Part shown: piece by piece, positions 31,770 through 39,176 of the stretch
Layout: every line of letters starts with the position of its first letter
How positions within the stretch are numbered: position 1 is the first letter of the stretch
DNA from: Hydrogenophaga sp. A37
GTDB lineage: Bacteria > Pseudomonadota > Gammaproteobacteria > Burkholderiales > Burkholderiaceae_C
Length of the DNA: 39,176 nucleotides
Assembly (NCBI RefSeq): GCF_002001205.1
Contig: NZ_MUNZ01000130.1
Coordinates: forward strand, 1-39,176
Direction of reading: 5' to 3'
Translations under genes and position numbers: made by a program
Notes under the pieces: generated by a model
The model's input: the letters and a program-made list of their open reading frames with translations, nothing else
Told to the model about the DNA's origin: nothing
Databases searched by the model: none

Positions 31770-33127
31770 AGCCACGGGCCGCCGAGACCCGGCGCACCCT
31801 CTCGCGCCACCTGCTGACCTGGGCCCTGGGCGCGCAACTGGTGGTCTGGCTGGTGCTGGTGGCCGTGGCCTGGAGCACCAGCTTGCGCGAAACGCGCAAG
31901 TTCACCGACGGCCACCTGGTCGCGGTGGCCCAGCTGTGGCTCGGCACGGCGTCCTGGAACCAGACCGACACGTCGGGCGGTCTTCCTGTGCCCAGCGAGC
32001 ATGTACACGAGTACGCACAAGACGTGGCCATCCTGGTCTGGGACAACGGTCGCCTGGTCACCGACAGCGACCAACTCGCATCCGGACTGGACCTGGCGAA
32101 GCTGCCCGACAAGGGGCTGGTGACGGTGGCCTACCGCGACGCCCAAGGGGTGGTGCACGACTGGAGGGCCTACGTCGAGACCTACCGGGCAGAAGGGCGT
32201 GTGCGTCGGGTGGCGGCCTTGCTGGATTTGAAGAAGCGGTATGTGCTGGCCGAGGACATCGCCGAACACCTGACATCGCCCTTGCTGATCCTGATGCCTT
32301 TGTTGGCCTTGGTGATGGGGTGGACGATCCGGCGCGGCCTGCGACCGTTGGACAAGCTGTCCGACGAGGTGGCGGCGCTCGACGGATTTGCGGGCCAGCG
32401 GCTGGACACGCAACACCGCTTCCGAGAATTTGCCAGCACCGTCTCGGCCATCAACACCATGGTGGATTCGCTGCAGACCCAGGCGCAGCGCGAGCGCCAG
32501 TTCGCCTCCGACGTGGCGCACGAGCTGCGCACGCCGCTGGCCGTGATCACGCTGCAGGCCCGTGCCGCGCAGGCCGAGCCCTCTGCGGAGCGGCTATCCC
32601 GGCTGGAGCAAGAGGCGCTGCGGGCCGGCCGCATCCTCACCCAGCTGCTGGACCTGGCCCGGGCGCAGCGCGCCGGTGAGGTGGGCAGCGGCCACGCGGC
32701 CGAGACACCGCAGCCCACGGCGCTGGGCGAGATGGCCGCCCGCCTGATTTCGTCGCACGCCCAACTGGCCTACGAGAACGGCCACGAGATTTCGCTCGTC
32801 GAACCCGACACACCCACGGTGGTGACGGTGCAGCCGATGCTGCTGGAGCTGGCCATGCGCAACCTGATTGAAAACGCGCTGCGCCACACGCCCTCGGACA
32901 CCCAGGTGGTGGTCGAGGTGTGGCAGGCGCCTGGGGCGGTGGGTGTGTCGGTGAGCGACGACGGCCAGCGCGCCGACGCGGTGTCGGCACCGGTCCAGGC
33001 CAGTTCCGGGCTGGGCCTGGGCCTGCGCCTGGTCGAGCGCATTGCCGAACAGATGGGTGCCACGCTGGCGCGCGACGACGGCCAGAGCCCGATGACCACG
33101 CGCTTCAGTTTGCGTTGGCCGCTGTGA
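31766..33127 (+). CDS. Sensor histidine kinase, PmrB/QseC-like
   Basis: 453 aa inner-membrane kinase from a GTG start. Two transmembrane helices (residues about 15-35 and 165-190) flank a periplasmic domain of some 130 residues with no recognised ligand motif. HAMP-like region, then H-box FASDVAHELRTPLAVI with the phospho-accepting His, N-box NLIENALRHTPS, and GLGLGLRLVERIAEQMG. The G1 segment reads VSDDGQRADA, shorter than the usual DxGxG, but otherwise the catalytic domain is complete. Cotranscribed with its regulator. Confidence 0.9.
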   Translation: MKPRAAETRRTLSRHLLTWALGAQLVVWLVLVAVAWSTSLRETRKFTDGHLVAVAQLWLGTASWNQTDTSGGLPVPSEHVHEYAQDVAILVWDNGRLVTDSDQLASGLDLAKLPDKGLVTVAYRDAQGVVHDWRAYVETYRAEGRVRRVAALLDLKKRYVLAEDIAEHLTSPLLILMPLLALVMGWTIRRGLRPLDKLSDEVAALDGFAGQRLDTQHRFREFASTVSAINTMVDSLQTQAQRERQFASDVAHELRTPLAVITLQARAAQAEPSAERLSRLEQEALRAGRILTQLLDLARAQRAGEVGSGHAAETPQPTALGEMAARLISSHAQLAYENGHEISLVEPDTPTVVTVQPMLLELAMRNLIENALRHTPSDTQVVVEVWQAPGAVGVSVSDDGQRADAVSAPVQASSGLGLGLRLVERIAEQMGATLARDDGQSPMTTRFSLRWPL

Positions 33128-33136
33128 TGCTTGCGG

Positions 33137-33153
33137 ATAAGGTGGACTTAATG
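33137..33153 (+). promoter_or_regulatory. Degenerate PmrA-like box upstream of eptA-like gene
   Basis: ATAAG (33137) and TTAAT (33148), half-site starts again 11 bp apart, 47 bp upstream of the start codon and just after the kinase stop. The -10 at the expected 8-bp distance (TTACGC) is weak, so the promoter would depend on an activator. Confidence 0.5.
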
Positions 33154-33199
33154 TCGTCTGCTTACGCTGGCTGGGCCAGTACGTGCTGGTGAACCATCG

Positions 33200-34927
33200 G
33201 TGACCATGCTGGCCCTTTCCCCTGCAATCAACTCCCTGGACAACGCCCGCCCCTCGCCGGAGGCTTCGCGCACGCCGCAGCTCACCGCCTGGTGGCTCGC
33301 ACTGTGGCTGGCCGGCCCTGGCAACCTGCCGCTGTGGCAGCGCATCTTCTCGCTGCCCGACTCGATCGGGCACCGCCTGACCCTGATCGCCTGTTTCGGC
33401 GTGTTGATCCTGGCGGTCACGGCGGCCCTGTTGTCCCTGCTGAACTTGCCCCGCCTGTTCAAGCCACTGGCTTCGCTGCTGGTGCTGGTGGCCGCCTTCA
33501 ACAGCCACTTCATGTGGCAGTACGGTGCGGTGATCGACACCACCATGTTGGCCAACGTGTCCCACACCGACGCACGCGAGGTGCGCGATCTGCTGTCGTG
33601 GTCGTTGTTGGGGGCGGTGCTGGTGGTCGCCGGGCCGGCGTTGTGGTGGCTGTGGCGCCGCCCTCGCGCCTTGTTGAGCTGGCCCAGACAGATCGCCCGC
33701 AACCTGTTGGGTGCCCTGCTCGGCCTGGTGCTGGCCCTGGGTGCAGCGATGGCCGGTTACCAGCACCTGGCCTCGCTGATGCGCGCCCACAAGGACCTGC
33801 GCTACATGGTCAACCCGCTCAATACCGTGTACGCCGCCGGTTGGTTGGCGATCAACCAGGCGTCCCACAGGGGGCGGCCTTTGCAGCCGGTGGGCGAGGA
33901 CGCGGCCCTTGGCGCGAGCTATGCACAGCAGGCGCGGCCGCCGCTGCTCGTGCTGGTCGTGGGCGAAACGGCTCGCGCACAGAACTGGGGTCTGAACGGT
34001 TACGCGCGTCCCACCACGCCCTTGCTCGCGCGCTGGCAGTCGCAAGGCGATCTGGTGAACTTCAGCGAGGTCACGTCCTGTGGCACCAACACCCAGGTGT
34101 CGATGCCCTGTATGTTTTCCCCGCTGAGCCGCGACGAGGGCGGCAACCGAACCGCCGTCCACGAAAACCTGCTCGACGTGTTGCAGCGCGCGGGTCTGGC
34201 CGTGCTCTGGGTGGACAACCAGTCAGGATGCAAGGGCATCTGCGAACGGGTGCCCCACATCAACCTGCACGACGACCCTTCTAGCCATGGCTGTGACGGC
34301 GCCGGCTGCTTCGACGAGGCCATGTTGCAGGGGCTGGACGAACGCATTGCCGCGCTCGACCCCCAGCGCCGAGCGCGCGGCGTGGTGGTCGTGCTGCACC
34401 AGATGGGCAGCCATGGCCCGGCGTACTTCAAACGTTCGCCCACCGATCACAAACCCTTCTTGCCCGAGTGCACCAGCGTCAGCCTGACCGATTGCCCACC
34501 CGATCAACTGCTCAACGGCTACGACAACAGCATCGCCTACACCGATGCCTTCATGGACCGCACGCTGACCTGGCTGCACCGTCTGGGCAACAACGGCGTT
34601 TTTGACACCGGCCTCATCTACGTGTCCGACCACGGCGAGTCGCTGGGTGAAAACGGCCTGTACCTGCACGGCGTGCCCTACGCGTTGGCACCGCGTGAGC
34701 AGACCCACGTGCCCATGGTGACCTGGCTGTCGGCGGGCTTGCAGCAGCGCACCGGCGTTCGCACCGACTGCCTGCGCCAGCGCGCGGCCGAGCCCCTGTC
34801 GCACGACAACGTGTTCCACACGGTGCTGGGCGTGATGGACGTGAACACCCGGGTGCGTCAGGAGGCGCTCGACATGTTGACGCCCTGCGTCATGCAAGTG
34901 GCGATCAAGGCGAAGCCGGCAGGCTGA
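33200..34927 (+). CDS. eptA: Phosphoethanolamine transferase, EptA-like
   Basis: 575 aa from GTG (or 573 from the ATG at 33206). Five N-terminal membrane helices, then a periplasmic sulfatase-fold domain: LVVGETARAQNWGLNGY with the Thr nucleophile (near residue 255), SCGTNTQVSMPCMFS, VLHQMGSHGPAY, and YVSDHGESLGENGLYLHG with metal ligands. Cysteine pairs as in EptA/MCR. Adds phosphoethanolamine to lipid A phosphate, lowering negative charge and giving polymyxin resistance in known members. Downstream of the PmrAB-like pair, with its own box. Its last 23 nt overlap the convergent second sensor kinase gene. Confidence 0.93.
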   Translation: MTMLALSPAINSLDNARPSPEASRTPQLTAWWLALWLAGPGNLPLWQRIFSLPDSIGHRLTLIACFGVLILAVTAALLSLLNLPRLFKPLASLLVLVAAFNSHFMWQYGAVIDTTMLANVSHTDAREVRDLLSWSLLGAVLVVAGPALWWLWRRPRALLSWPRQIARNLLGALLGLVLALGAAMAGYQHLASLMRAHKDLRYMVNPLNTVYAAGWLAINQASHRGRPLQPVGEDAALGASYAQQARPPLLVLVVGETARAQNWGLNGYARPTTPLLARWQSQGDLVNFSEVTSCGTNTQVSMPCMFSPLSRDEGGNRTAVHENLLDVLQRAGLAVLWVDNQSGCKGICERVPHINLHDDPSSHGCDGAGCFDEAMLQGLDERIAALDPQRRARGVVVVLHQMGSHGPAYFKRSPTDHKPFLPECTSVSLTDCPPDQLLNGYDNSIAYTDAFMDRTLTWLHRLGNNGVFDTGLIYVSDHGESLGENGLYLHGVPYALAPREQTHVPMVTWLSAGLQQRTGVRTDCLRQRAAEPLSHDNVFHTVLGVMDVNTRVRQEALDMLTPCVMQVAIKAKPAG

Positions 34928-36290
34928 TCGACACCCGCAAGCCGCCGAGGGCGGCCGTGTCCAGGGCGATGTTGCCCTGGTACAGCGCCACCAGATCGGC
35001 CACGATCGCCAGCCCCAGGCCGCTGCCCGGCGTGGCCTCGTCCAGCCGCACGCCGCGCGCCAGCACGGCGTCCCGCTGCTCCGGGGCGATGCCCGGGCCG
35101 TCGTCTTCCACCGTGATCCGCACCCGGTCGCCATCCCGGCGCGCGAGCACCTCGACCCGTTGGCGCGCCCAGAGGCAGGCGTTGTCCAGCAGGTTGCCCA
35201 TCATTTCCTGCAGGTCCTGCTCCTCGCCGGCAAAGGCCAGGTTTGGCGCCAGTTCGACCAGGTGCAGGTCCAGCTGCCGCTCGGCGTGCACGCGGTCCAT
35301 GACCCGGATCAGGCCGCTCAGCACCGGCGCCAGCGGCGTGCGCTGGCCGGGCAGGCGCTGCGTCGCGGCGACGCGAGCACGCGCCAGGTGCCAGTCGATG
35401 TGGCGACGCGACAGCGCCACCTGCTCGCGCACGCGCAGGGCGAGCTCGTCGCGCGGGCCGTCGCTGTCGGCCGCTTGCGCCAACACCGCCAGCGGTGTCT
35501 TGAGCGCGTGGGCCAGGTTGCCCGCCTGGGTCCGGGCGCGGGCGACCACTTCGGCGTTGCGGTCCAGCACGCCATTGAAACCGTCGATCAGCGGCTGCAC
35601 CTCGGTGGGAAAGCGGCCCTGCAGGCGCGGCGAGCGGCCTTCTTGCACCTGGGCCAGCGCCCGGTGCATGGCGTGCAGCGGCGCAAGGCCCACGGCCACC
35701 TGCGCCAGCGCCGCCAGCACCAGCAACACGCCCAGCGCCAGCAGCGAGGCGGCGAGCACGCCGGTGAAGCGGGCGACCGCCCCGGTGGCTTCCTGCATGT
35801 CGCCGGCCACGATCAACCGCCAGGCCTCAGGCTGTTCGGCGGTGTGCACCGTGCGCTCCACCATCATCAGCGGCGCGTCATTCGGCCCCCGACCTTCATG
35901 CACGTGCACGGCACCGTTGGCCAGTGCATCGCGGGGCAGGGTCAGCGCCGCGTCCCACAGCGAGCGCGAGCGCAACGCGGCGCTCTGGCCCGCGTTGTCT
36001 GCGTCGATGCGGTCGAGCTGCCAGTACAGACCCGAGTAGGGCTTCTGCCAGCGTGGGTCGGACAAGCGGGTGGCGTCGATCAGCGGTTGCCCCGCTGCAT
36101 CGAACTCCAGTCGCGCGGTGAGCTGGTCGAGCTGCTGCGTCAGCACGGTCTCGAACTGGCGCATCACGTGCTCACGGAACAGGCTGGCCAGCAGCACGCC
36201 GGCCAGCACCAGTGCCAGCACCAGCGCCACCAGCGTGGCGGCCAACAGGCGAAAGCGCAGCGAGTGGGCCCAGCGACGGGTGGTGAACAT
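34905..36290 (-). CDS. Sensor histidine kinase, PhoQ-like
   Basis: 461 aa inner-membrane kinase. First helix FRLLAATLVALVLALVLAGVLLA without the arginine, second near residues 170-200, and a periplasmic sensor of around 135 residues that ends in VERTVHTAEQPEAWRLIVAGD, with scattered acidic residues. H-box NLAHALKTPLAVLAQ, then the HIDWHLARARVAA stretch typical of PhoQ-like kinases, N-box NLLDNACLWAR, G1 VEDDGPGI, G2 GSGLGLAI. Complete. It lies 26 bp after its response regulator. Metal or peptide sensing is known for PhoQ but not shown here. Confidence 0.9.
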   Translation of the reverse strand: MFTTRRWAHSLRFRLLAATLVALVLALVLAGVLLASLFREHVMRQFETVLTQQLDQLTARLEFDAAGQPLIDATRLSDPRWQKPYSGLYWQLDRIDADNAGQSAALRSRSLWDAALTLPRDALANGAVHVHEGRGPNDAPLMMVERTVHTAEQPEAWRLIVAGDMQEATGAVARFTGVLAASLLALGVLLVLAALAQVAVGLAPLHAMHRALAQVQEGRSPRLQGRFPTEVQPLIDGFNGVLDRNAEVVARARTQAGNLAHALKTPLAVLAQAADSDGPRDELALRVREQVALSRRHIDWHLARARVAATQRLPGQRTPLAPVLSGLIRVMDRVHAERQLDLHLVELAPNLAFAGEEQDLQEMMGNLLDNACLWARQRVEVLARRDGDRVRITVEDDGPGIAPEQRDAVLARGVRLDEATPGSGLGLAIVADLVALYQGNIALDTAALGGLRVSISLPASP

Positions 36291-36316
36291 GGGGCGAGCT
36301 TACCGCTGCGCCATCC

Positions 36317-36976
36317 TCAACCGGACACCAACCGGTAGCCCATACCGCGCACGGTTTCGATCATCTCGGCCGGCAGCTTCTTGCGCAGCCGGCCCACGAA
36401 GACCTCGATGGTGTTGGAGTCGCGGTCGAAGTCCTGGGCGTAGATGTGCTCGGTGAGTTCGGTGCGAGAGACCACGGCGCCGGGGCGGTGCATCAGGTAG
36501 TCGAGCACCTTGTGTTCGTGGCTGGTGAGCGTGACGGGCTGGCCTGCGAGGGTGACGCGGCCGCTGCGTGTGTCCAGCGCCAGCGCGCCGCACTGCAGCA
36601 CCGGCGAGGCCAGTCCGCTGGAGCGCCGGATCAGCGCCCGCAGCCGCGCCAGCAGCTCCTCCATGTGGAAGGGTTTGGTGAGGTAGTCGTCGGCGCCGGC
36701 GTCGATGCCGGCGACCTTCTCGCTCCAGTTGTCGCGCGCGGTCAGGATCAGCACCGGCATCGTGCGGCCCGCGTCGCGCCAGCGCTTGAGCACCGAGAGG
36801 CCGTCGAGCACGGGCAGACCGAGGTCGAGGATCACCGCGTCGAAGGCCTCCGTGTCGCCCAGGAAATGCGCGTCGCGGCCGTTGTCGGCCTCGTCCACCG
36901 CATAGCCTGCGGCCTCCAGCCCGCTGCGCAAGGGCGCTCGGAGCAAGGGTTCGTCTTCGACCAGCAGGATGCGCAT
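36317..36976 (-). CDS. OmpR-family response regulator, PhoP-like
   Basis: 219 aa. Start taken at the ATG at 36976, giving MRILLVEDEPLLR; a longer reading adds 12 residues and is less likely. Receiver with D51 (AVILDLGLPVLDG), TARDNWSEKVAGIDAGADDY and K in YLTKPFHMEEL; winged helix with LTSHEHKVLDYLMHRPGAVVSRTEL, YAQDFDRDSNTIEVFVGRLRKKL and VRGMGYRL. Between a PepSY gene (19 bp upstream) and its kinase, a common three-gene arrangement. It probably binds the 11-bp-phased sites at 37395-37433 and 38076-38114. Confidence 0.92.
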   Translation of the reverse strand: MRILLVEDEPLLRAPLRSGLEAAGYAVDEADNGRDAHFLGDTEAFDAVILDLGLPVLDGLSVLKRWRDAGRTMPVLILTARDNWSEKVAGIDAGADDYLTKPFHMEELLARLRALIRRSSGLASPVLQCGALALDTRSGRVTLAGQPVTLTSHEHKVLDYLMHRPGAVVSRTELTEHIYAQDFDRDSNTIEVFVGRLRKKLPAEMIETVRGMGYRLVSG

Positions 36977-36995
36977 GATCAATCGGTGGAGGGGT

Positions 36996-37379
36996 TCATC
37001 GGGGTCGCGCACGGTCAGGGTGGCCAGAGCGTGCGCGGCTGCTCAGCACCGCTGCCGTCCTGGCGTCGAGCTTGATCTTGAGCAACTGGCCGTCGTTCTG
37101 CAACAGCTTGACCTCGTAGATCCACTGGCCCTCGTCCTGCTCCAGCTCGACCTCCAGGACCTGTCCCGGGTGTTCGCGCTCCAGGCGTTCCAGCACCGTG
37201 CGCAGCGGCAGAACCTGGCCGCTGGTCATGGCCTGTCGCGCCCGCTCGTGGTCTCCCCGGTCGCTGGCCAGCGCCGGTGCCATGGGCAGGCCGGCGAGCA
37301 GCACCGCCGCCATGGCGGACGCCATGCCGCGACGGATGCTGGAATGGAGCAGGTGGGTGCGAGGGGTCATGGCGGCCAT
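36996..37379 (-). CDS. PepSY-domain periplasmic protein
   Basis: 127 aa (or 124 from the ATG at 37370). Signal peptide (AMAAVLLAGLPMAPALA), then one PepSY domain (LPLRTVLERLEREHPGQVLEVELEQ, WIYEVKLLQNDGQLLKIKLDARTAAVL in two parts). PepSY proteins with two-component systems often modulate the sensor in the periplasm. First gene of the operon with the PhoP/PhoQ-like pair. The upstream half-site array ends only 16 bp before the first ATG, so the mRNA leader must be very short or the true start is downstream. Confidence 0.85.
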   Translation of the reverse strand: MAAMTPRTHLLHSSIRRGMASAMAAVLLAGLPMAPALASDRGDHERARQAMTSGQVLPLRTVLERLEREHPGQVLEVELEQDEGQWIYEVKLLQNDGQLLKIKLDARTAAVLSSRARSGHPDRARPR

Positions 37380-37394
37380 TGTGGTGCCGCGCGA

Positions 37395-37433
37395 ATGAAC
37401 CGCAGATGAACACCCGCTTCAGCTCGCGTACAG
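37395..37433. promoter_or_regulatory. Four-half-site array, 11-bp phased, upstream of the PepSY-PhoPQ-like operon
   Basis: ATGAAC (37395), ATGAAC (37406), CTTCAG (37417), GTACAG (37428): each starts 11 bp after the last. The first two are direct repeats, the last two are of the opposite orientation (CTGTAC, CTGAAG on the minus strand). The 11-bp step is typical for OmpR/PhoP-type dimers. Lies in the 130-bp gap to the divergent Crp-like gene. Confidence 0.65.
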
Positions 37434-37509
37434 GAGCGCGTGCGCAACATGCCTGCGGTGTCGGAAATGGCCCGCACGACAACCGACACGACCGACAAAA
37501 GGACACCCC

Positions 37510-38079
37510 ATGCCACAGCACACGACACACGCCGAACCACCGATGACCCGGGGGCAGGTGGCCGTCCTGGGGCCACGCCCGGTGTGGCAACTGCAGCGCG
37601 GCCTGCTGATGGTGCAAAGCCTCTCCCGGCCGGGCAAAGCGGTGCGGCACCTGGCGCTGCCCGGTGACTGGCTGAACCTGGAGTGCCTGTGCGATCTGCC
37701 GGCGGACACCCGGATCACCGCGCTGATGCCCAGCCAGCTTCGGCCGCTGGCCCAGCCGCCGCTGACCGACGGCCAGGCCTTGATCCGGCACCTGCTGCTG
37801 CAGCAACAGCGCTGGGCGGCCGACATGCTGGCCCTGCGCACGGGCCCGGTCGAGCAGCGGCTGGGGCACTGGCTGGCGCTGTTGAGCCGCGCCGGTGCTT
37901 CGGGTGCGCCGCCTTCCGCCGACGGACCCACCTTGCGCGAGATCGCCACCCTGGTCGATGCCGCGCCCGAGACCGTCTGCCGCGTGCTGGCGCGCCTGCG
38001 CCCTCCCCGCATCACCCGGGAGCGCACAAAGGTGCGGCCCTCGCGCTGGGCCGTGCCGCTGCGGCTGGCGGCTTTCTGA
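37510..38079 (+). CDS. Short Crp/Fnr-like transcriptional regulator
   Basis: 189 aa; AGGA lies six bases before the ATG. N-terminal residues about 15-75 resemble the end of a cNMP-type barrel (VWQLQRGLLMVQSL, HLALPGDWLNLECL), then a long helix, then a winged helix-turn-helix (PTLREIATLVDAAPETVCRVLARLRPPRI) as in Crp/Fnr proteins. It is shorter than the usual 210-240 residues because much of the sensory barrel is missing; there is no Fnr-type N-terminal cysteine cluster. Just upstream of the SHP cytochrome genes, so it likely controls them or the divergent operon. Confidence 0.75.
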   Translation: MPQHTTHAEPPMTRGQVAVLGPRPVWQLQRGLLMVQSLSRPGKAVRHLALPGDWLNLECLCDLPADTRITALMPSQLRPLAQPPLTDGQALIRHLLLQQQRWAADMLALRTGPVEQRLGHWLALLSRAGASGAPPSADGPTLREIATLVDAAPETVCRVLARLRPPRITRERTKVRPSRWAVPLRLAAF

Positions 38080-38114
38080 ACAGCCGATGAACACGTGCTT
38101 CAGAGAAGGTTCAA
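38076..38114. promoter_or_regulatory. Four-half-site array, 11-bp phased, upstream of the SHP cytochrome operon
   Basis: CTGAAC (38076), ATGAAC (38087), CTTCAG (38098), GTTCAA (38109), with exactly the same order, orientation and 11-bp steps as at 37395-37433. The first half-site overlaps the stop codon of the Crp-like gene. The array ends 73 bp before the start of the cytochrome gene. Confidence 0.68.
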
Positions 38115-38187
38115 GCCCGTCTTTCAACAATGTGATCCATGCCCCGCGACACCGTCGCGCCCCTCACAGAAACCTCAACGACCCACC

Positions 38188-38598
38188 ATGAACAACCGTC
38201 CCACCGCTTCGCTTCTTTGCATGGGCCTGCTGGCCGCCCTGCTCGTCTCGACCGCCGCGCAGGCCGCCGAGACCACACCCGCCGCCCAGCTGCAGCACTG
38301 GAGCACGCAGGCCGGCGCGCCGGGCAACGCCGCCAAAGGCCAGACCTTCTTCAATGCCAAGCACGGCGGCGAATGGTCGTGTGCCTCGTGCCACGGCACA
38401 CCGCCCACCACCCAGGGCAAACACGCCAACACGGGCAAGGTCATTGCCCCGCTCGCGCCGGCCTTCAACGCCAAGGCCTTCACCGACAGCGCCAAGGTCG
38501 ACAAGTGGTTCAAGCGCAACTGCAACGACGTGCTCAGCCGCGAATGCAGCGCCGGTGAAAAGGCCGACGTGCTGGCCTACCTGAACAGCCTCAAGTGA
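38188..38598 (+). CDS. SHP-type monoheme cytochrome c (DUF1924)
   Basis: 136 aa from the ATG at 38188, which gives a clean signal peptide (LLCMGLLAALLVSTAAQA). One heme site WSCASCHG near residue 67. The C-terminal half FKRNCNDVLSRECSAGEKADVLAYL matches the sphaeroides heme protein (SHP) family, which has an unusual asparagine as distal heme ligand and a disulfide (two cysteines seen here). Periplasmic; binds oxygen or nitric oxide in known members. Followed by the diheme cytochrome after 22 bp. Confidence 0.88.
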   Translation: MNNRPTASLLCMGLLAALLVSTAAQAAETTPAAQLQHWSTQAGAPGNAAKGQTFFNAKHGGEWSCASCHGTPPTTQGKHANTGKVIAPLAPAFNAKAFTDSAKVDKWFKRNCNDVLSRECSAGEKADVLAYLNSLK

Positions 38599-38620
38599 AC
38601 CCGCGTCACAAGGACACACC

Positions 38621-39139
38621 ATGAAAACCCTGTCGAACCGCCTGATCCGCCCTGGCCTGGCCGGCCTGTTGTGCCTGACGGCTTTGGGCGCCGCCCACGC
38701 CGACGGCGGCCGCATGATGCCGCGCGACATGCCCAAGGCCTACATCGCCGAGTGTGCGGCCTGCCACACCGCCTACTCCCCGGGCTTGCTGCCGGCCCGC
38801 TCGTGGCAGCGCATCATGACCGGCCTGGACAAACATTACGGCACCGACGCCTCGCTCGACGACGCCACGGTCAGGCAGCTCAGCACCTGGTTGCAGGCCA
38901 ACGCCGGCACCTACAAGCGGGTGAACGAAGAACCGCCCCAAGACCGTCTGACGCGCTCGGCCTGGTTCGAGCGCAAGCACCACGAGATTCCGTCCGCGGT
39001 CTGGAAGCACGCCAGCATCAAGAGCGCCGCCAACTGCGGTGCTTGCCACACGGGCGCCGACCGCGGCGATTTCGACGACGACAACATCCGGATGCCGGCC
39101 GGCGTGAGCCTGGGCAAGCGTTGGTACTGGAAAGACTGA
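38621..39139 (+). CDS. Diheme cytochrome c (DHC-like)
   Basis: 172 aa with signal peptide (LAGLLCLTALGAAHA). Two heme-binding motifs: CAACH near residue 45 and CGACH near 137. Known as the electron donor of SHP in shp-dhc-cytochrome b clusters. Conserved KHHEIPSAVWKHASIKSAANC (in part) and KRWYWKD at the C-terminus agree with the family. 22 bp after the SHP gene and 16 bp before the next start. Confidence 0.9.
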   Translation: MKTLSNRLIRPGLAGLLCLTALGAAHADGGRMMPRDMPKAYIAECAACHTAYSPGLLPARSWQRIMTGLDKHYGTDASLDDATVRQLSTWLQANAGTYKRVNEEPPQDRLTRSAWFERKHHEIPSAVWKHASIKSAANCGACHTGADRGDFDDDNIRMPAGVSLGKRWYWKD

Positions 39140-39155
39140 CCCAGGGAGAACCGCC

Positions 39156-39176
39156 ATGCAAGCCACCACCCCACTC
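39156..39176 (+). CDS. Start of the next gene, probably cytochrome b of the SHP cluster (partial)
   Basis: ATG at 39156 with AGGGAGAA seven bases upstream; seven codons (MQATTPL) remain before the window ends. In shp-dhc clusters the third gene is a membrane cytochrome b561-type protein. The identity rests on context only. Confidence 0.5.

Noticed and set aside
32594..34162. Minus-strand open frame of 522 codons across the kinase-eptA junction
   Set aside because: Gln/His/Arg-rich shadow crossing two well-supported genes and their intergenic box.
37428..37433. LexA-like box (CTGT...) in the PepSY upstream region
   Set aside because: The second arm does not match CAG at the needed 8-bp distance; the sequence is explained by the 11-bp-phased half-sites.
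1..39176. CRISPR arrays, tRNA or rRNA genes, transposases
   Set aside because: No regularly spaced direct repeats, no cloverleaf-forming or rRNA-like sequence, and no transposase or integrase reading frame was seen on either strand.

Overview
The window looks like a chromosomal segment of a high-GC betaproteobacterium in Burkholderiales, most likely Comamonadaceae (Hydrogenophaga/Acidovorax-like). The grounds are a DUF1631 protein, a fused indolepyruvate:ferredoxin oxidoreductase beside an Lrp regulator, the order LysM-dprA divergent from def-fmt, yajC-secD-secF, and a dispersed intergenic repeat. The species is an inference. No rRNA, tRNA, CRISPR array, insertion sequence or phage gene was seen.

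Layout. (1) 1-4358, minus strand: an exopolysaccharide/capsule block with a Wza-like export protein, a CpsB-type PHP tyrosine phosphatase, a WbaP-like initiating sugar transferase and a partial manC that runs off the left edge. (2) 4636-9853, minus strand: six exported proteins, four of them joined by 4-nt start/stop overlaps. They look like a divergent chaperone-usher-type surface-fibre system: two related pilin-like subunits, an unknown small secreted protein, a PapD-like chaperone, a 670-aa outer-membrane protein with a C-terminal SdrD-B-like domain where a normal usher would be expected, and a last small exported protein. (3) 10055-14326: an Lrp/AsnC regulator divergent from the 1194-aa indolepyruvate oxidoreductase. 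(4) 14468-25694: housekeeping genes yajC-secD-secF, DUF1631, dprA, a LysM protein, def-fmt and azlCD. (5) 25741-34927: an envelope-modification region with an ArnC-like GT2, a VTT/DedA-like membrane protein, an ArnT/Rgt-like GT83, a UDP-glucuronate 4-epimerase-like protein, a PAP2 phosphatase, a PmrAB/QseBC-like two-component system and an EptA-like phosphoethanolamine transferase. (6) 34905-37379, minus strand: a PepSY protein with a PhoP/PhoQ-like two-component system. (7) 37510-39176: a short Crp/Fnr-like regulator and an SHP-type cytochrome / diheme cytochrome / (partial) probable cytochrome b cluster.

How the genes fit together. Region 5 carries three candidate PmrA-like boxes (TTAAG-type half-sites exactly 11 nt apart): before the GT2 operon, between PAP2 and the response regulator, and before eptA. 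In the first two a -10-like element lies exactly 8 nt after the second half-site, inside an almost identical core. This suggests one regulon for lipid A or core modification. The epimerase points to galacturonate, rather than aminoarabinose, as the sugar, which is an inference. Region 6/7 carries a second, distinct regulatory module: four half-sites (two TGAAC, then two in opposite orientation) all at 11-nt steps, found once upstream of the PepSY-PhoP-PhoQ operon and once upstream of the SHP cytochrome operon. It ties the second two-component system to the cytochromes.
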